Source: Dictyobacter aurantiacus
GTDB taxonomy: Bacteria > Chloroflexota > Ktedonobacteria > Ktedonobacterales > Ktedonobacteraceae
Length of the DNA: 64,000 nucleotides
NCBI RefSeq assembly: GCF_003967515.1
Contig: NZ_BIFQ01000002.1
Coordinates: 1,488,001 to 1,552,000 of the forward strand
Direction: 5' to 3'
Positions 27,648-36,990 of this stretch are shown here, piece after piece. The notes beneath the pieces are model-generated. The model worked only from the letters and a program-made list of their open reading frames with translations, did not search any database and was not told the DNA's origin. Made by a program: the position numbers and the translations under genes. Each line of letters opens with the position of its first letter. Positions within the stretch are counted from its first letter, which is position 1.

Positions 27648-27982
27648 GCCAGGACTTGCCCTCCTCTTGCTATCTTGCCAACCTATACAGAATGCAATAG
27701 ATTATAGCGGGACGGCCGCGCTGACGCAAATGCTAGCGCGCTAGCGTCTTCTGTTGAAGCAGGGGAAGTTGGAGATCTCCTTATAATAATTTGTATTCAA
27801 ATAATCCTCACTTCTCTTTTTACTAGTAGAACATGTCTGTTCTATCGAGGTAAGGCTAGGATCACTGTAAAAATCAATCACAAAGCAATTTGTTGTATTT
27901 GGAACGATAACATGTTTCGCACCATTTTTACTGCTGATACCTTCCCAAGTACAAAATCCCCAAATTCTTCTCGCTCAGCCAA

Positions 27983-28178
27983 CTATGAGCCCTGTTTGCG
28001 GAGTTGGCGTTTGTTGAGGTAGGTATTGAGTGCGAGGTGGTTCTTATACCCAGGGAGGGTGGCGATCTTGCGTACAGAAAGACCCAATTTGAGGAGATCC
28101 TTGAGACGCTCCAAATCGGCCTCAAACTTGCTTTTTGTAACGTCCGTTAACGCGATACATTTCTCTCCTCTGAAATAA
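27983..28178 (-). pseudogene. Remnant of a small helical, HTH-like coding sequence
   Basis: In one minus-strand frame the segment reads ...TDVTKSKFEADLERLKDLLK, then LGLSVRKIATLPGYKNHLAL and NTYLNKRQLRKQGS before a TAG. It has the composition and helix-turn-helix character of a real protein end. The frame has no usable start, and an ATG lies in a different frame just upstream. I read it as the decayed C-terminus of a regulator or transposon protein. The rest of the 600-base spacer between the NUDIX and LysR genes shows nothing recognisable. Confidence 0.4.
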
Positions 28179-28255
28179 GAGGTTCACTGAACACCTGCCG
28201 TACAGATGAACGTCATCTGACAAGAACATGAAAAAGCCCATTGCCATAGAGGTTG

Positions 28256-29245
28256 TCACCGCGAATGCCGATGAGACTCTCCTCTCGCACCTTTCCCAGG
28301 GGGTACCCTCTCCTCAACACCTCTTGTCGTCTTTTTCTGTTGCCTCAGCACCTCCTGTAGAGCCACAAGGAATTCCTGAACCAGTGGAGAGCTTCCCTCC
28401 CGACGCCATACCACAATTGTCTCGACGGCAATATCAACAGGTGCATCGGCCAGAGGACGGTACACGACCCCCTGTGTAGAAAGGGTCATCGCTGAAGCAG
28501 GCAAAAGGGAGACACCGAGATTAGCCGCCACCAATCCAAGCAGCATGCGGACGTCAGAAACTTCTTGCTTGATGAGGGGGCTGAAACCACAAAGCTGAAT
28601 GATTCGATCGTAGAGATCACTTGCAGATTTGCGTTGACAAAAAATGAACGGTTCATTGGCAAGGGAATGAAGCATAACGGATGGTTGTGACGCGAAGCGA
28701 TGTTGCTGTGCGAAAACGGCAACGAACGGAACGCGTTGAATCACTTCTGAGTCAAATTCCGTTGGGATGTCCTGGGGGATGCTTGCAGCAAATCCTACCT
28801 GAATTCGTTGCTGTTGTAAAGCCTGGAGTTGTTCCTGGAGATACATCTCTTTCAGGCGTACCTCGACCTCAGGAAAACGTTGGTGGTAGACGCCAAGCAC
28901 ATCAGGAATGATGGTATCAGTAGCAGTTGCACTGTTGACAAAACCAATATCCAGCCTTCCTACCAGACCTTGTTGCGCCTTCTGTACGCGCAAGAGAACA
29001 CCCTCCATCTGCTCAAGAATACGCAGGGCTTCCTCTAAGAACACCTGGCCTGCGTTCGTCAGCATCACTGCATGGTGATTGCGCTCGAAGAGGCGCACTC
29101 CTAAGATCTGCTCCAACTGGCGAATCTGTTGACTTAAAGGCGGTTGAGCGATGTGTAATTTCTTGGCAGCGCGACTAAAGTGAAGCTCTTCGGCGACAGC
29201 GACAAAATAGCGCAAGTGACGCAGTTCGACATGCTGATTATACAT
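28256..29245 (-). CDS. LysR-family transcriptional regulator
   Basis: About 329 residues. The N-terminal winged HTH is clear (ELRHLRYFVAVAEELHFSRA, then LHIAQPPLSQQIRQLEQILG). A periplasmic-binding-like effector domain follows (LDIGFVNSATATDTIIPDVL...GLVAANLGVSLLPASAM). The start at 29245 fits the family; the frame is open upstream to 29332 but the added residues are atypical. A basic tail extends past the usual end. It is divergent from the aldo/keto reductase gene, the standard arrangement for a LysR regulator and its target, so it probably senses a substrate or product of that enzyme. Confidence 0.92.
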   Translation of the reverse strand: MYNQHVELRHLRYFVAVAEELHFSRAAKKLHIAQPPLSQQIRQLEQILGVRLFERNHHAVMLTNAGQVFLEEALRILEQMEGVLLRVQKAQQGLVGRLDIGFVNSATATDTIIPDVLGVYHQRFPEVEVRLKEMYLQEQLQALQQQRIQVGFAASIPQDIPTEFDSEVIQRVPFVAVFAQQHRFASQPSVMLHSLANEPFIFCQRKSASDLYDRIIQLCGFSPLIKQEVSDVRMLLGLVAANLGVSLLPASAMTLSTQGVVYRPLADAPVDIAVETIVVWRREGSSPLVQEFLVALQEVLRQQKKTTRGVEERVPPGKGARGESHRHSR

Positions 29246-29480
29246 AAAATATCTCACGATCATAGGAACCATATATTGGATATATCGCCAGTATACTGCT
29301 ATAGTCAAGGGAAGAAACAACAAGTCCTCCATTTTTCTCTTTGCAGTGCGACCACTGTTTTGAACACAGACGCAACAGTTCAGCAGAGAAGGAGCCAGTC
29401 TTTTTTGTACAGAGAAATGAACGGCATTGTTTTTAATAAAGTTGATATCATTTCATTATCATGAGGAGGAACAAAGAGTA

Positions 29481-30518
29481 ATGCAATATACGACACTCGG
29501 CAAGACGGGATTGGTTGTATCTCGTCTTATATTGGGTACAGCGAACTTTGGAACAGGGATGAGTCATGGGATTGATCATCCTGTAGACCAGGAGATGGCC
29601 ACAAAGTTGGTTTCCCAGGCGATGGAAGCCGGAATCAATGTGTTCGATACCTCAAACGTCTATGGATTAGGTCTCGCTGAAGAATTTCTTGGTCGTGCCC
29701 TTGGATCACGCCGCAAAGAGGTAATCATCGCAACGAAAATTGGCAGGCGCACAAGCAACGCGCTCATAGATGCAGGGCTCTCCTTTCGCAACGTGATCGT
29801 CTCTACAGAGGCCAGTCTAAAACGGTTAGGCACTGATTATATCGATCTTTTGCAACTGCATGTTGCTGACCCGGTAACTCCATTTGAAGAGACGGCACGT
29901 GCGCTCGAGTACCTGCTCCAACATGGCCTTGTGCGCTACGTCGGGTATTCCAACTTCTCTGGCTGGCAGGCGGATCGTTTCCTCGCCATTCAGCAGCAGC
30001 ACCACTATGCCTCATTCGTTTGTGGGCAGATGTCCTACTCCTTGTTGAACCGTGGCATTGAGCACGAGATTGTGCCTTTTTCGCAGCATACAGGTTTGGG
30101 ATTGCTGACCTACAGCCCGCTTGCTGGAGGGTTATTAAGTGGAAAATATACCCGTGAGAATCCCACAGGCACTGTTGATGGACGAGCTGGACGATTGGCT
30201 GCTTTCGAGACGCTCTCTGCGGACCGTGAAACAAGCAACCCTGTTGTAGAGAAACTGTGTGCCATCGCGGCCCACCATGAAGCAACACCGAGCCAGATCG
30301 CCCTGGCATGGGTACTGGCAAAGCCATTTGTCACCTCTGTCATTCTCGGAGCCAGGAATCCTCAACAATTCTCGGCGAATGTGAAAGCCTCCGATCTTCA
30401 TCTCTCGCAAGAGGAAGTAAATGAACTAGACACGATCACCGCACTTGAGCCACTGTATCCCTATACGTTGCATAAGAACAGTAGGGACCATATGATAGAC
30501 CAGGCACTTCGTAGATAG
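29481..30518 (+). CDS. Aldo/keto reductase
   Basis: About 345 residues, a TIM-barrel NADPH-dependent oxidoreductase. The AKR signatures are present: MQYTTLGKTGLVVSRLILG, NVFDTSNVYGLGLAEEFLGR (catalytic Asp and Tyr), VIIATKIG (catalytic Lys), IDLLQLHVADP (His) and VRYVGYSNFSGWQ. The C-terminal VILGARNPQQFSANVKA binds cofactor. It resembles the YajO/YrpG-type group of the family. The start at 29481 follows AGGAGGA. The divergent LysR gene likely controls it. Confidence 0.92.
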   Translation: MQYTTLGKTGLVVSRLILGTANFGTGMSHGIDHPVDQEMATKLVSQAMEAGINVFDTSNVYGLGLAEEFLGRALGSRRKEVIIATKIGRRTSNALIDAGLSFRNVIVSTEASLKRLGTDYIDLLQLHVADPVTPFEETARALEYLLQHGLVRYVGYSNFSGWQADRFLAIQQQHHYASFVCGQMSYSLLNRGIEHEIVPFSQHTGLGLLTYSPLAGGLLSGKYTRENPTGTVDGRAGRLAAFETLSADRETSNPVVEKLCAIAAHHEATPSQIALAWVLAKPFVTSVILGARNPQQFSANVKASDLHLSQEEVNELDTITALEPLYPYTLHKNSRDHMIDQALRR

Positions 30519-30612
30519 TGGTCCGTGACCGAAGATGAGTGCATCATTCCTCTTCCTATGAGTTTTCGTTGTACCTGGACAAGTCTTGCTTCTTGTCCAG
30601 GGAGAATGTTCT

Positions 30613-30804
30613 CTACAGGTGCACATGATCTTCTTGAACATTGAGTGTCCCAATCCGCCAGCCGTTTGTTTCATACAACCGTCTGATCTCGCTGCCCACG
30701 AATTGCGCCACGGCTCCTTGCAGGATGTCCTTACGATATTTGGGACACCATACAAAATGATAAGCTATGTTGTAGGTAACATGTTTGGTATGCTGCTCTT
30801 TCAT
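30613..30804 (-). pseudogene. Truncated IS200-type transposase (TnpA)
   Basis: 63 residues of a Y1 HUH transposase: KHVTYNIAYHFVWCPKYRKD at the start and the metal-binding QEDHVHL at the end. A stop immediately follows the HUH motif, so the C-terminal half with the catalytic Tyr is missing. The full-length family is about 130-150 residues. It is a dead remnant. The short inverted-repeat structure at 30858-30995 adjoins its upstream side. Confidence 0.85.
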
Positions 30805-30857
30805 GCCTTATCATGGTATACCATAAATGCCAGGGGCGCCTAACCCCTGTCTGAAGG

Positions 30858-30995
30858 CCTGATTCTTACCCACATTTTACAAATGGAATCTGTGAAACGG
30901 CCATCAGGGTTTCTTGCCACGTTGACTGTTTCACAAACCCATCTCTGGCAATTGGTTTTTCAAGCCTGATCAAAAAGATGTGGGTAAGAATCAGG
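30858..30995. mobile_element. MITE-like 138-bp element with 18-bp perfect inverted repeats
   Basis: CCTGATTCTTACCCACAT at 30858-30875 is repeated in perfect inverse form at 30978-30995. A second, internal inverted pair (TGTGAAAC/GTTTCACA) lies inside. There is no coding capacity. It may be a miniature inverted-repeat element or the relic end of the neighbouring IS200 copy. Confidence 0.55.
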
Positions 30996-31128
30996 GCTTT
31001 AGCCGTGGGGTACTTCACCTATTCTAATCTTCGGTATCTGAAATTGAAAACAAAACTTATCATCCCGTTATTCTCTTTGTAGGCACGTTTAACCACGCGG
31101 CAGCGTCTCAGAATGCTTCTTGTACCCC

Positions 31129-31193
31129 TTGACTTTCCTCTTTAATCTCAGGTATACTCGCGATAGGTTTAAATAAACAGTTTGAAACAAACT
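31129..31193 (+). promoter_or_regulatory. Promoter and palindromic operator of the PadR operon
   Basis: TTGACT (31129-31134) and TATACT (31153-31158) are separated by 18 bases. Just downstream, AGTTTGAAACAAACT (31179-31193) is a perfect 15-base palindrome, well placed for autorepression by the PadR regulator encoded from 31227. Confidence 0.6.
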
Positions 31194-31226
31194 ATCGTTT
31201 GAGAATGATACAGCGAAAAGGGGCGC

Positions 31227-31802
31227 ATGATGAACGAATTGCTTGTCCTTGGTCTGCTTATGCACTGGCCCCTGCATGCCTATCGACTGGCTAAGATCGC
31301 CAACAATATTCTTGGTCCAACTGGGAACATCAGTCGTGGAACCCTGTCTGGTTTGCTAGCAAAACTTGAGCAGTCTGGACTCGTTACGGAAGCTGCGTCT
31401 TCGGAGGCGCCTTTCCCTTCGGATCGCCCTTCTCGCGTCCTGGCGATTACCCCCGCTGGTCGTGAGCGCTTCTTACAACTCATGCTAGATACGCCCTCTC
31501 ACCTGGATATCCCACGTTTCCACATGAAAGCTTTACACCTGGAGTTTTTGCCAGCGGAACAGCAACTTTTCCTGATTGAGCACTTTCTGCTTGCCTGTCA
31601 GAGCTTCATTCGGGATAAGCAGGCCGAGGTTCACCGCTTCGGAGCCGATGCGGAGAAACATGTCCACATTAACGATACCTTTTCTGAAGGCGTTCAGGCG
31701 TTTATGCGCCTCAAAATCGAGCAGATGCAGCTTGAAATAACGTGGGGACAGGCGTTGCGCGACCGCGTTGTTGGCCGCCTGCATCGTGAATCCCTCCCAT
31801 AG
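31227..31802 (+). CDS. PadR-family transcriptional regulator
   Basis: 191 residues. The N-terminal winged helix is typical of PadR (MNELLVLGLLMHWPLHAYRL, then NISRGTLSGLLAKLEQSGLV). The C-terminal helical part (about 95-185) corresponds to the Vir_act_alpha_C dimerisation domain. PadR proteins are usually repressors that respond to phenolics or drugs and often control adjacent membrane proteins. The two membrane genes following on the same strand are probable targets. A palindrome in its own promoter suggests autoregulation. Confidence 0.9.
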   Translation: MMNELLVLGLLMHWPLHAYRLAKIANNILGPTGNISRGTLSGLLAKLEQSGLVTEAASSEAPFPSDRPSRVLAITPAGRERFLQLMLDTPSHLDIPRFHMKALHLEFLPAEQQLFLIEHFLLACQSFIRDKQAEVHRFGADAEKHVHINDTFSEGVQAFMRLKIEQMQLEITWGQALRDRVVGRLHRESLP

Positions 31803-31861
31803 CTGCTGTCACCCTCTCTATCGGAATCGATGGCCTTTTTTATGCAAGGAAGGAACTAAAG

Positions 31862-32572
31862 ATGGAACTACCAGCATCCCGTTCAGAACAGCGATCAGCG
31901 TCTCAGGCCTTTGTCTTCCAACGCCTCCTGTTGGCGGCCTGTATTATTCTTGCACCATTGAGCATTACCATCTATATTCTGGCGTGGCCTGAAAATCCAG
32001 CGTCCGTTTTAAATGACCCGATAGCTGCGCCTATCAAGACCAGCATGATGGCCGGTTCTACTGGAAATATGTTGCACTTTATTGGGGCGATTGCCGCGTC
32101 TTTCTTTTTGCCCGTTGGCTATCTGGCAATGTCGCTTCTGGGGATGCGACGTGCTCCCTGGCTGGGCACCATCTCGGCGGCGCTTTCTCTACTGGGGTGG
32201 ATTCCCTGGGCGGCGCTCATTAGCATCGATGATCTTGCCTATGATATTGCGTTACGGGGGGACACTACACAATTCTCAGCGCTCTGGACACACTTCAACA
32301 ACGATCCGGTCATGGTAACTTACCTGCTCATCTATATTCCCTGTCACCTTCTCAGTGCCATCCTGATCGGTATTATGCTGGGCCGGCAGCGTATCATTCC
32401 TGTGTGGGCTGCCTGGGCTTTTGCTCTGACCAGTCCGCTTACGATTCCTTACTTCATCGTGCATATTGCCACGTTTCGCTATATTCTGAGAACGGTGATC
32501 TGCGCCTTATGGATTATTGGTGCTGCTCCCGCCGCTCTGGCTATGCTTAAACACAAACATGATCAATTGTAA
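31862..32572 (+). CDS. Six-TM membrane protein, unknown function
   Basis: 236 residues with about six to seven hydrophobic helices (LLLAACIILAPLSITIYILA, GAIAASFFLPVGYLAMSLLG and others) and short loops. No catalytic or transport motif is recognised; the layout is like DUF4386-type proteins. It starts about 60 bases after padR with a GGAAGG-type site and is probably its target. The next membrane gene follows within 30 bases. Confidence 0.65.
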   Translation: MELPASRSEQRSASQAFVFQRLLLAACIILAPLSITIYILAWPENPASVLNDPIAAPIKTSMMAGSTGNMLHFIGAIAASFFLPVGYLAMSLLGMRRAPWLGTISAALSLLGWIPWAALISIDDLAYDIALRGDTTQFSALWTHFNNDPVMVTYLLIYIPCHLLSAILIGIMLGRQRIIPVWAAWAFALTSPLTIPYFIVHIATFRYILRTVICALWIIGAAPAALAMLKHKHDQL

Positions 32573-32600
32573 TGTATATGCGCATGTGAAAGGACACATC

Positions 32601-33158
32601 GTGGACGCACAATTCAATGACCAACCTATCTCAGATGAGATGGCGCAATCGACACATGAAACTCATACTTCCCAGAAACGCGTCGCTTCCAAACAGCCAG
32701 TTTTCTTGCTGGTGGCCTGGATTTTGTTGCTCCTGATTGGAGGGCTCTTCCTCTTCGCCTCTCTCTCAGATCTTGTTTCTGATGCCCGCGTCGGTCTTCC
32801 CACCGATCATCTGGAGGTCTTCCACAGCATTACCGGCATGACCTGGAACGCTGCGAAAGTCGCGTCACCCCAGATCACGCGTTATACGACACTGCTGGAG
32901 GTGACCTATGCGGTGCATGAACTCGTCTTCGGCCTGCTTTTCCTGGTCATCGTCAGTATTCCATTCCGCAGACGTGCCCGCTGGGCCTGGTGGGCCTGCT
33001 GGATTCCGATGATCGCCAATCTCACCTATACCTTTGCCATGGCACACTACAGCCGCACGACCCTGACGTACAGCCTCATCGCTGATATCGCTCTGCCCTT
33101 GCTCTTGTTTGTGCACATACCAGCCTTTTTCAGCAAATCGGCGCCTCGTTCCGCATAG
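32601..33158 (+). CDS. Four-TM membrane protein, unknown function
   Basis: About 185 residues from the GTG at 32601, chosen because AAGGA lies 7 bases upstream; the frame is open from 32517 but overlaps the preceding gene. A 35-residue polar N-terminus is followed by four hydrophobic helices (VAWILLLLIGGLFLFASLSD, HELVFGLLFLVIVSIPF, and two more). It is probably co-transcribed with padR and the preceding membrane gene. No family recognised. Confidence 0.6.
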   Translation: MDAQFNDQPISDEMAQSTHETHTSQKRVASKQPVFLLVAWILLLLIGGLFLFASLSDLVSDARVGLPTDHLEVFHSITGMTWNAAKVASPQITRYTTLLEVTYAVHELVFGLLFLVIVSIPFRRRARWAWWACWIPMIANLTYTFAMAHYSRTTLTYSLIADIALPLLLFVHIPAFFSKSAPRSA

Positions 33159-33235
33159 GTTGATGGAGAGGAACATAGCTGGTAATAACCACGACTCGCA
33201 ACTTCAGGGGGAATTGGCTCCCCGTTTCGCATGCT

Positions 33236-33278
33236 TCATGCCCGCCTCTCTATGCTTGTCCTCCCGGTGCGGGCATGA
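33236..33278 (+). terminator. Candidate terminator hairpin after the PadR operon
   Basis: TCATGCCCGC (33236-33245) pairs perfectly with GCGGGCATGA (33269-33278). The loop is long (23 bases) and no strong T-run follows, so termination is only possible, not certain. Confidence 0.4.
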
Positions 33279-33338
33279 GTATTCTCGCCTGATATGTGAG
33301 TCCGTTTTTCGCCTACCAATGGTTCGTTAATTTCTCGA

Positions 33339-33608
33339 TCAAGACAGCATGGTATCGCCCCAATCCTTGATCTGATATTCTTTCACGGCGCCCTCCAGAT
33401 AGAACGGATCTGACCTGGCGAAAGCTTCGGCCGCAGCCCGGGTGCGGAAGAGCACCATATTTCCGCCTCCTGCGTCTGTAAAAGGGCCTACTCCCACTAT
33501 CTCTCCACGAGCAAGGAACTCATCGAGGAATGCCTTATGGCGAGGGTAGATGGCCATAATCCCGTCGCGGGTCTTTCCCGCGCTGCTGCCAATCACTGCA
33601 AACAACAT
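33339..33608 (-). CDS. YciI-like protein
   Basis: About 89 residues, a ferredoxin-like alpha+beta fold. LFAVIGSSAGKTRDGIMAIY, RHKAFLDEFLARGEIVGVGPF and FARSDPFYLEGAVKEYQIKD match the YCII family, which includes small dimers with a conserved His-Asp pair; the biochemical role is mostly unknown. GAGG about 7 bases upstream favours the second ATG (33608) over 33620. It stands alone. Confidence 0.85.
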   Translation of the reverse strand: MLFAVIGSSAGKTRDGIMAIYPRHKAFLDEFLARGEIVGVGPFTDAGGGNMVLFRTRAAAEAFARSDPFYLEGAVKEYQIKDWGDTMLS

Positions 33609-33762
33609 GTGTAACCTCATTTCAAGAAATGATTCTGCTTTTTTTTATCCTGAGCAACAGTTACGAGAACTGTTGCTCGGGAATGCAGATTACAAGTTCT
33701 GGGAAAAGTATACCTCATGAGAAGCGAGCGGTTTGCTCAGAGTTGTATTTTTTTACATATGT

Positions 33763-36700
33763 CTATATTTGGATGCGGAGGGTGACGATTTCAAACGGAT
33801 TGAAGTTGAGCTCAATCGTCGTGTTATCCTGCACCGGTAGCGTAGTCTCTACCACCTCCAGCAAGTTGGTGCTGCTGGCCGTTTTGATGGGCGCATTGAT
33901 GGTCAGGGTTGTGCGGGTAGTGGAGCCCGAGGCTTCATAGAGGCGAATGATAATATCATCACCATCCTCGGCCTTTTTCATGGTCTCGATAATGACATTC
34001 TCCGCCGCCAACTGCGCGAAGGAGGTGACGCTCGACGAGCCCTGTTGGGGTTCGCCCTGCACATACTGGATGGGAACATTCAACTCGTAGCCTGCACGGA
34101 CCACATTGCCGGTAATATGATTGCCAGCGTGGGGATAGAGCGCGTAAGTGAAGTCGTGTTCCGCTCGGTCGGCGACCGGATCGGGATACGATGGGCTGCG
34201 TAGCAGGTTGAGGTCCAGCGTATTCTGGGTAACTTTATGCCCGTATTTGCAGTCGTTGAGCAGGGCGACGCCAGAATCCCACTGCGAGAGATCGATCCAC
34301 TTATGGGCGCAGATCTCATAACGGGCCATATCCCAGCTGGTATTGCGGTGGGTAGGACGCTTGATCGAACCAAACTGGATGTCGCAGGTCGCCTCGGAGG
34401 CGTTCACGGCCAGCAGGAAACTGGTGCGCAACATCGTATGGCTTTCCTGCCAATTGACATGCGTCACAAAGTCCAGGCGCGGGCTCCCGGCCGTCAGTAT
34501 GATGCGCTGCCGCAGGGTCGATTTTCCGAAGCTATAGTGCTGTTCCGCAATGGCCTGGGGACCATTGACGCGAACCGACATCTCCTCCAGCTTGAAGTGG
34601 TGCGGCATTTGCTCATCGTACTGGATCGGGAAGTCCCAGGCGTCGCCTTCATCGTGGTAAAGCGCCAGCCGGTTGCCATACGCTCCGGACTCAAGCACCT
34701 CGCGCTGCAGCACCTTATCAAAGATAGACTGGATGCTGCCATCGGGGGCGAACTGGACGCGCAGCGTATCGTTTTGCAGCATGTTCGCGCTGACCTCTAG
34801 CTGTCCTCTTGTATCTTCCATGTTACCACCGCAGGCCTGCTCAAGGGAGACGTAGCCCAGGGCGGGCACGGTAACGTGATACCATTCTCCCTCAACCCGC
34901 AGCCACTGCTGACGCTCCCAGGAGAGCGAATTAAAGAGGGTAATCGCCTCGGTCGTGCCGGGCTGCGTGAGCAAGGTTGCTCGGGCCTGTCGCGTCAGAT
35001 CCTGCACTTGATTGGACAGCTCTTCATAGCGAGCCAGCGACTCATCGTAGACGCGGGTAATGGAGGAGCCGGGCAGGATATCGTGGAACTGATAGAGTAG
35101 GACCTCTTTCCAGATCGCGTCCAACTGCCTTGTGGGATAGGTATAGCCTGGCGTACGGGCTGCCAGCACGGCCGCAAACTCCAGTTCACGCAGCGCCAGT
35201 TCCAGCGTACGATTAAAGCGCTTGTTGCGAGCCTGGGTGGTATACGTCCCCTGGTGCTTTTCCAGATAGAGCTCACCGACCCACGTCTGATAGTCTTCGG
35301 TATCGCTGGCGATGCGCTCAAAAAAAGTCTCGATCGGCTCTTGCTTGACCGGGGGCAGGCCGGCCAGATTCTTTTCGCGTGCCAGACGCTCCAGGTGTTC
35401 GACTCCGGGACCGCCACCACCATCTCCGATGCCGAACAGCAGCGTACTATACTCGGAGATGGCCTTATCGGCGAAGTTCTTTTCGGCGGCGAGCAGGGCG
35501 CGTGGCGCGGCCGAACTATTGTAGGTTCCTTCGGGCGGCATATGGGCCAGTACCCGTGAACCATCGATGCCCTGCCAGTAGAAGGTGTGGTGCGGAAACA
35601 CGTTATAGGTGTTCCAGGACAGCTTGATGGTCAGGAAATAATCGATGTCAGCCTTTTTCAGGATCTGGGGGAGGGCACCGGAATAGCCAAAGACATCGGG
35701 CAGCCAGAGCATCTTTGGCTCGGTGCCAAACTCTTCACGGAAGAAACGTTTGCCGTAGATGATTTGACGTACCAGAGCCTCGCCGCCCGAAATATTGGTG
35801 TCGGGTTCAACCCACATCGCACCCTGCGTTTCCCAGCGACCCTCGGCGACTTTAGGCGCGATCCTTTGAAAGAGTTGCGGATAATAGTCTTTCATCCACT
35901 GATAGAGCTGCGGCTGGCTGGCGCCGAAGATATACTCGGGATAGCGATCCAGCAGGGCCAGCGCGGTAGAGAAGGTGCGCGCCCCTTTGCGGATGGTTTC
36001 GCGTATCGGCCAGAGCCAGGCCAGATCGATGTGGGCATGGCCGATGGCGCTCAATCGCAAGGAAGGCGTGCCACCGCTTTTGGCCAGCTCGGGAGCCAGG
36101 ATGGCGCGGGCCCGACTGGCCTCCTCCGGCGTATACTCCACCAGCTCACCGTCCGCCTTGGAGAGTGCGAACAGGATACGCTGCTGGCGCGCGCTATCCG
36201 GCGAAAGCTTCGTCATCAGCTCATGCAGGACCTCGAAGTCGTAGTAGAGGTGGTACAGCTCTTCATGCAAGAGCGCGACATGCGCCTCCTTCAAGGTGCC
36301 GCTATCCTGGTAGCGTCCAAATAGATCATTGCAGCCTGCATCCGCCCACAGGTCAATGTTCTCGCCACCCTGTGCACAATCGGTCAGTGGAAATACATGT
36401 TTGCCCGGCCTGCCCAGACTGTAATCAAATTCAGAGCTCACCGTGGTCAATCCCTGGACAGGATCGCCGTTTGCATCCACGACGCAGGCCTCGCCGCTGA
36501 GATCGATCAGCAACACGACTGCCTGTCCGGCAGCCTGCTCGGGCACCTGGCCAGTAAAATGGAACCAGGCGCAGTCCCACAATTTTCCCCAGCTCTGGCC
36601 CAGAGCGATTGTCGCGTGCCGACCTGACTGGCGCTCCGCGAATGGCACCGGCTCAGGCGTAATCCATGCCTCGCTATGTAGTTCCGCCAGAGGCGTGTAG

Positions 36701-36768
36701 ATAGCCTTCTCAATGCGCTGTAACGTCGCTGCTAATGCGCCCGGGGTCTTTAGGTAGTGATACGGCAA
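33763..36768 (-). CDS. Alpha-mannosidase, glycoside hydrolase family 38
   Basis: 1001 residues, the usual length for cytosolic bacterial GH38 enzymes. It releases alpha-linked mannose by a retaining, zinc-dependent mechanism. The zinc site motif GHAHIDLAWLWPIRET is near residues 243-258, and the nucleophile region GAMWVEPDTNISGGE is near 316-330. WLPDVFGYSGALPQILKKAD is another family mark. The C-terminal beta domains follow to the end. No signal peptide, so it acts inside the cell. The start appears to be TTG with AAGGGGAA 5 bases upstream. It lies next to the mobile-element cluster, which begins about 70 bases before its start. Confidence 0.95.
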   Translation of the reverse strand: MPYHYLKTPGALAATLQRIEKAIYTPLAELHSEAWITPEPVPFAERQSGRHATIALGQSWGKLWDCAWFHFTGQVPEQAAGQAVVLLIDLSGEACVVDANGDPVQGLTTVSSEFDYSLGRPGKHVFPLTDCAQGGENIDLWADAGCNDLFGRYQDSGTLKEAHVALLHEELYHLYYDFEVLHELMTKLSPDSARQQRILFALSKADGELVEYTPEEASRARAILAPELAKSGGTPSLRLSAIGHAHIDLAWLWPIRETIRKGARTFSTALALLDRYPEYIFGASQPQLYQWMKDYYPQLFQRIAPKVAEGRWETQGAMWVEPDTNISGGEALVRQIIYGKRFFREEFGTEPKMLWLPDVFGYSGALPQILKKADIDYFLTIKLSWNTYNVFPHHTFYWQGIDGSRVLAHMPPEGTYNSSAAPRALLAAEKNFADKAISEYSTLLFGIGDGGGGPGVEHLERLAREKNLAGLPPVKQEPIETFFERIASDTEDYQTWVGELYLEKHQGTYTTQARNKRFNRTLELALRELEFAAVLAARTPGYTYPTRQLDAIWKEVLLYQFHDILPGSSITRVYDESLARYEELSNQVQDLTRQARATLLTQPGTTEAITLFNSLSWERQQWLRVEGEWYHVTVPALGYVSLEQACGGNMEDTRGQLEVSANMLQNDTLRVQFAPDGSIQSIFDKVLQREVLESGAYGNRLALYHDEGDAWDFPIQYDEQMPHHFKLEEMSVRVNGPQAIAEQHYSFGKSTLRQRIILTAGSPRLDFVTHVNWQESHTMLRTSFLLAVNASEATCDIQFGSIKRPTHRNTSWDMARYEICAHKWIDLSQWDSGVALLNDCKYGHKVTQNTLDLNLLRSPSYPDPVADRAEHDFTYALYPHAGNHITGNVVRAGYELNVPIQYVQGEPQQGSSSVTSFAQLAAENVIIETMKKAEDGDDIIIRLYEASGSTTRTTLTINAPIKTASSTNLLEVVETTLPVQDNTTIELNFNPFEIVTLRIQI

Positions 36769-36840
36769 ATGTATTCCCCTTTTCTATGGATGCAAATGTA
36801 TAAATACATGGTGTCTGGCAACTTCATCGTTGAAAATTAT

Positions 36841-36990
36841 TTTGACACTCCCCGATCTAAAGACGTGGGGATTCTTCCTTCATCCATCGAACTTGCTCAC
36901 GGATATTGCTACCAGCAAGTAGAGGCCCAATGTCCAGAAGCGTTTCATGCACTCAACGGCGCATCCGTTCCCGTATGCCCTACGGTACGG
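36841..36990 (-). ncRNA. Predicted reRNA (omega RNA) at the TnpB 3' end
   Basis: In IS200/IS605 elements the guide RNA spans the end of tnpB and the right end of the element, with the guide read from flanking DNA. Position and the hairpin at 36849-36869 fit this; the boundaries are inferred, not visible. The guide would correspond to bases just below about 36841. Confidence 0.4.

Noticed and set aside
35587..36324. 245-codon plus-strand frame inside the mannosidase gene
   Set aside because: Antisense shadow; the opposite strand has the complete GH38 motifs.
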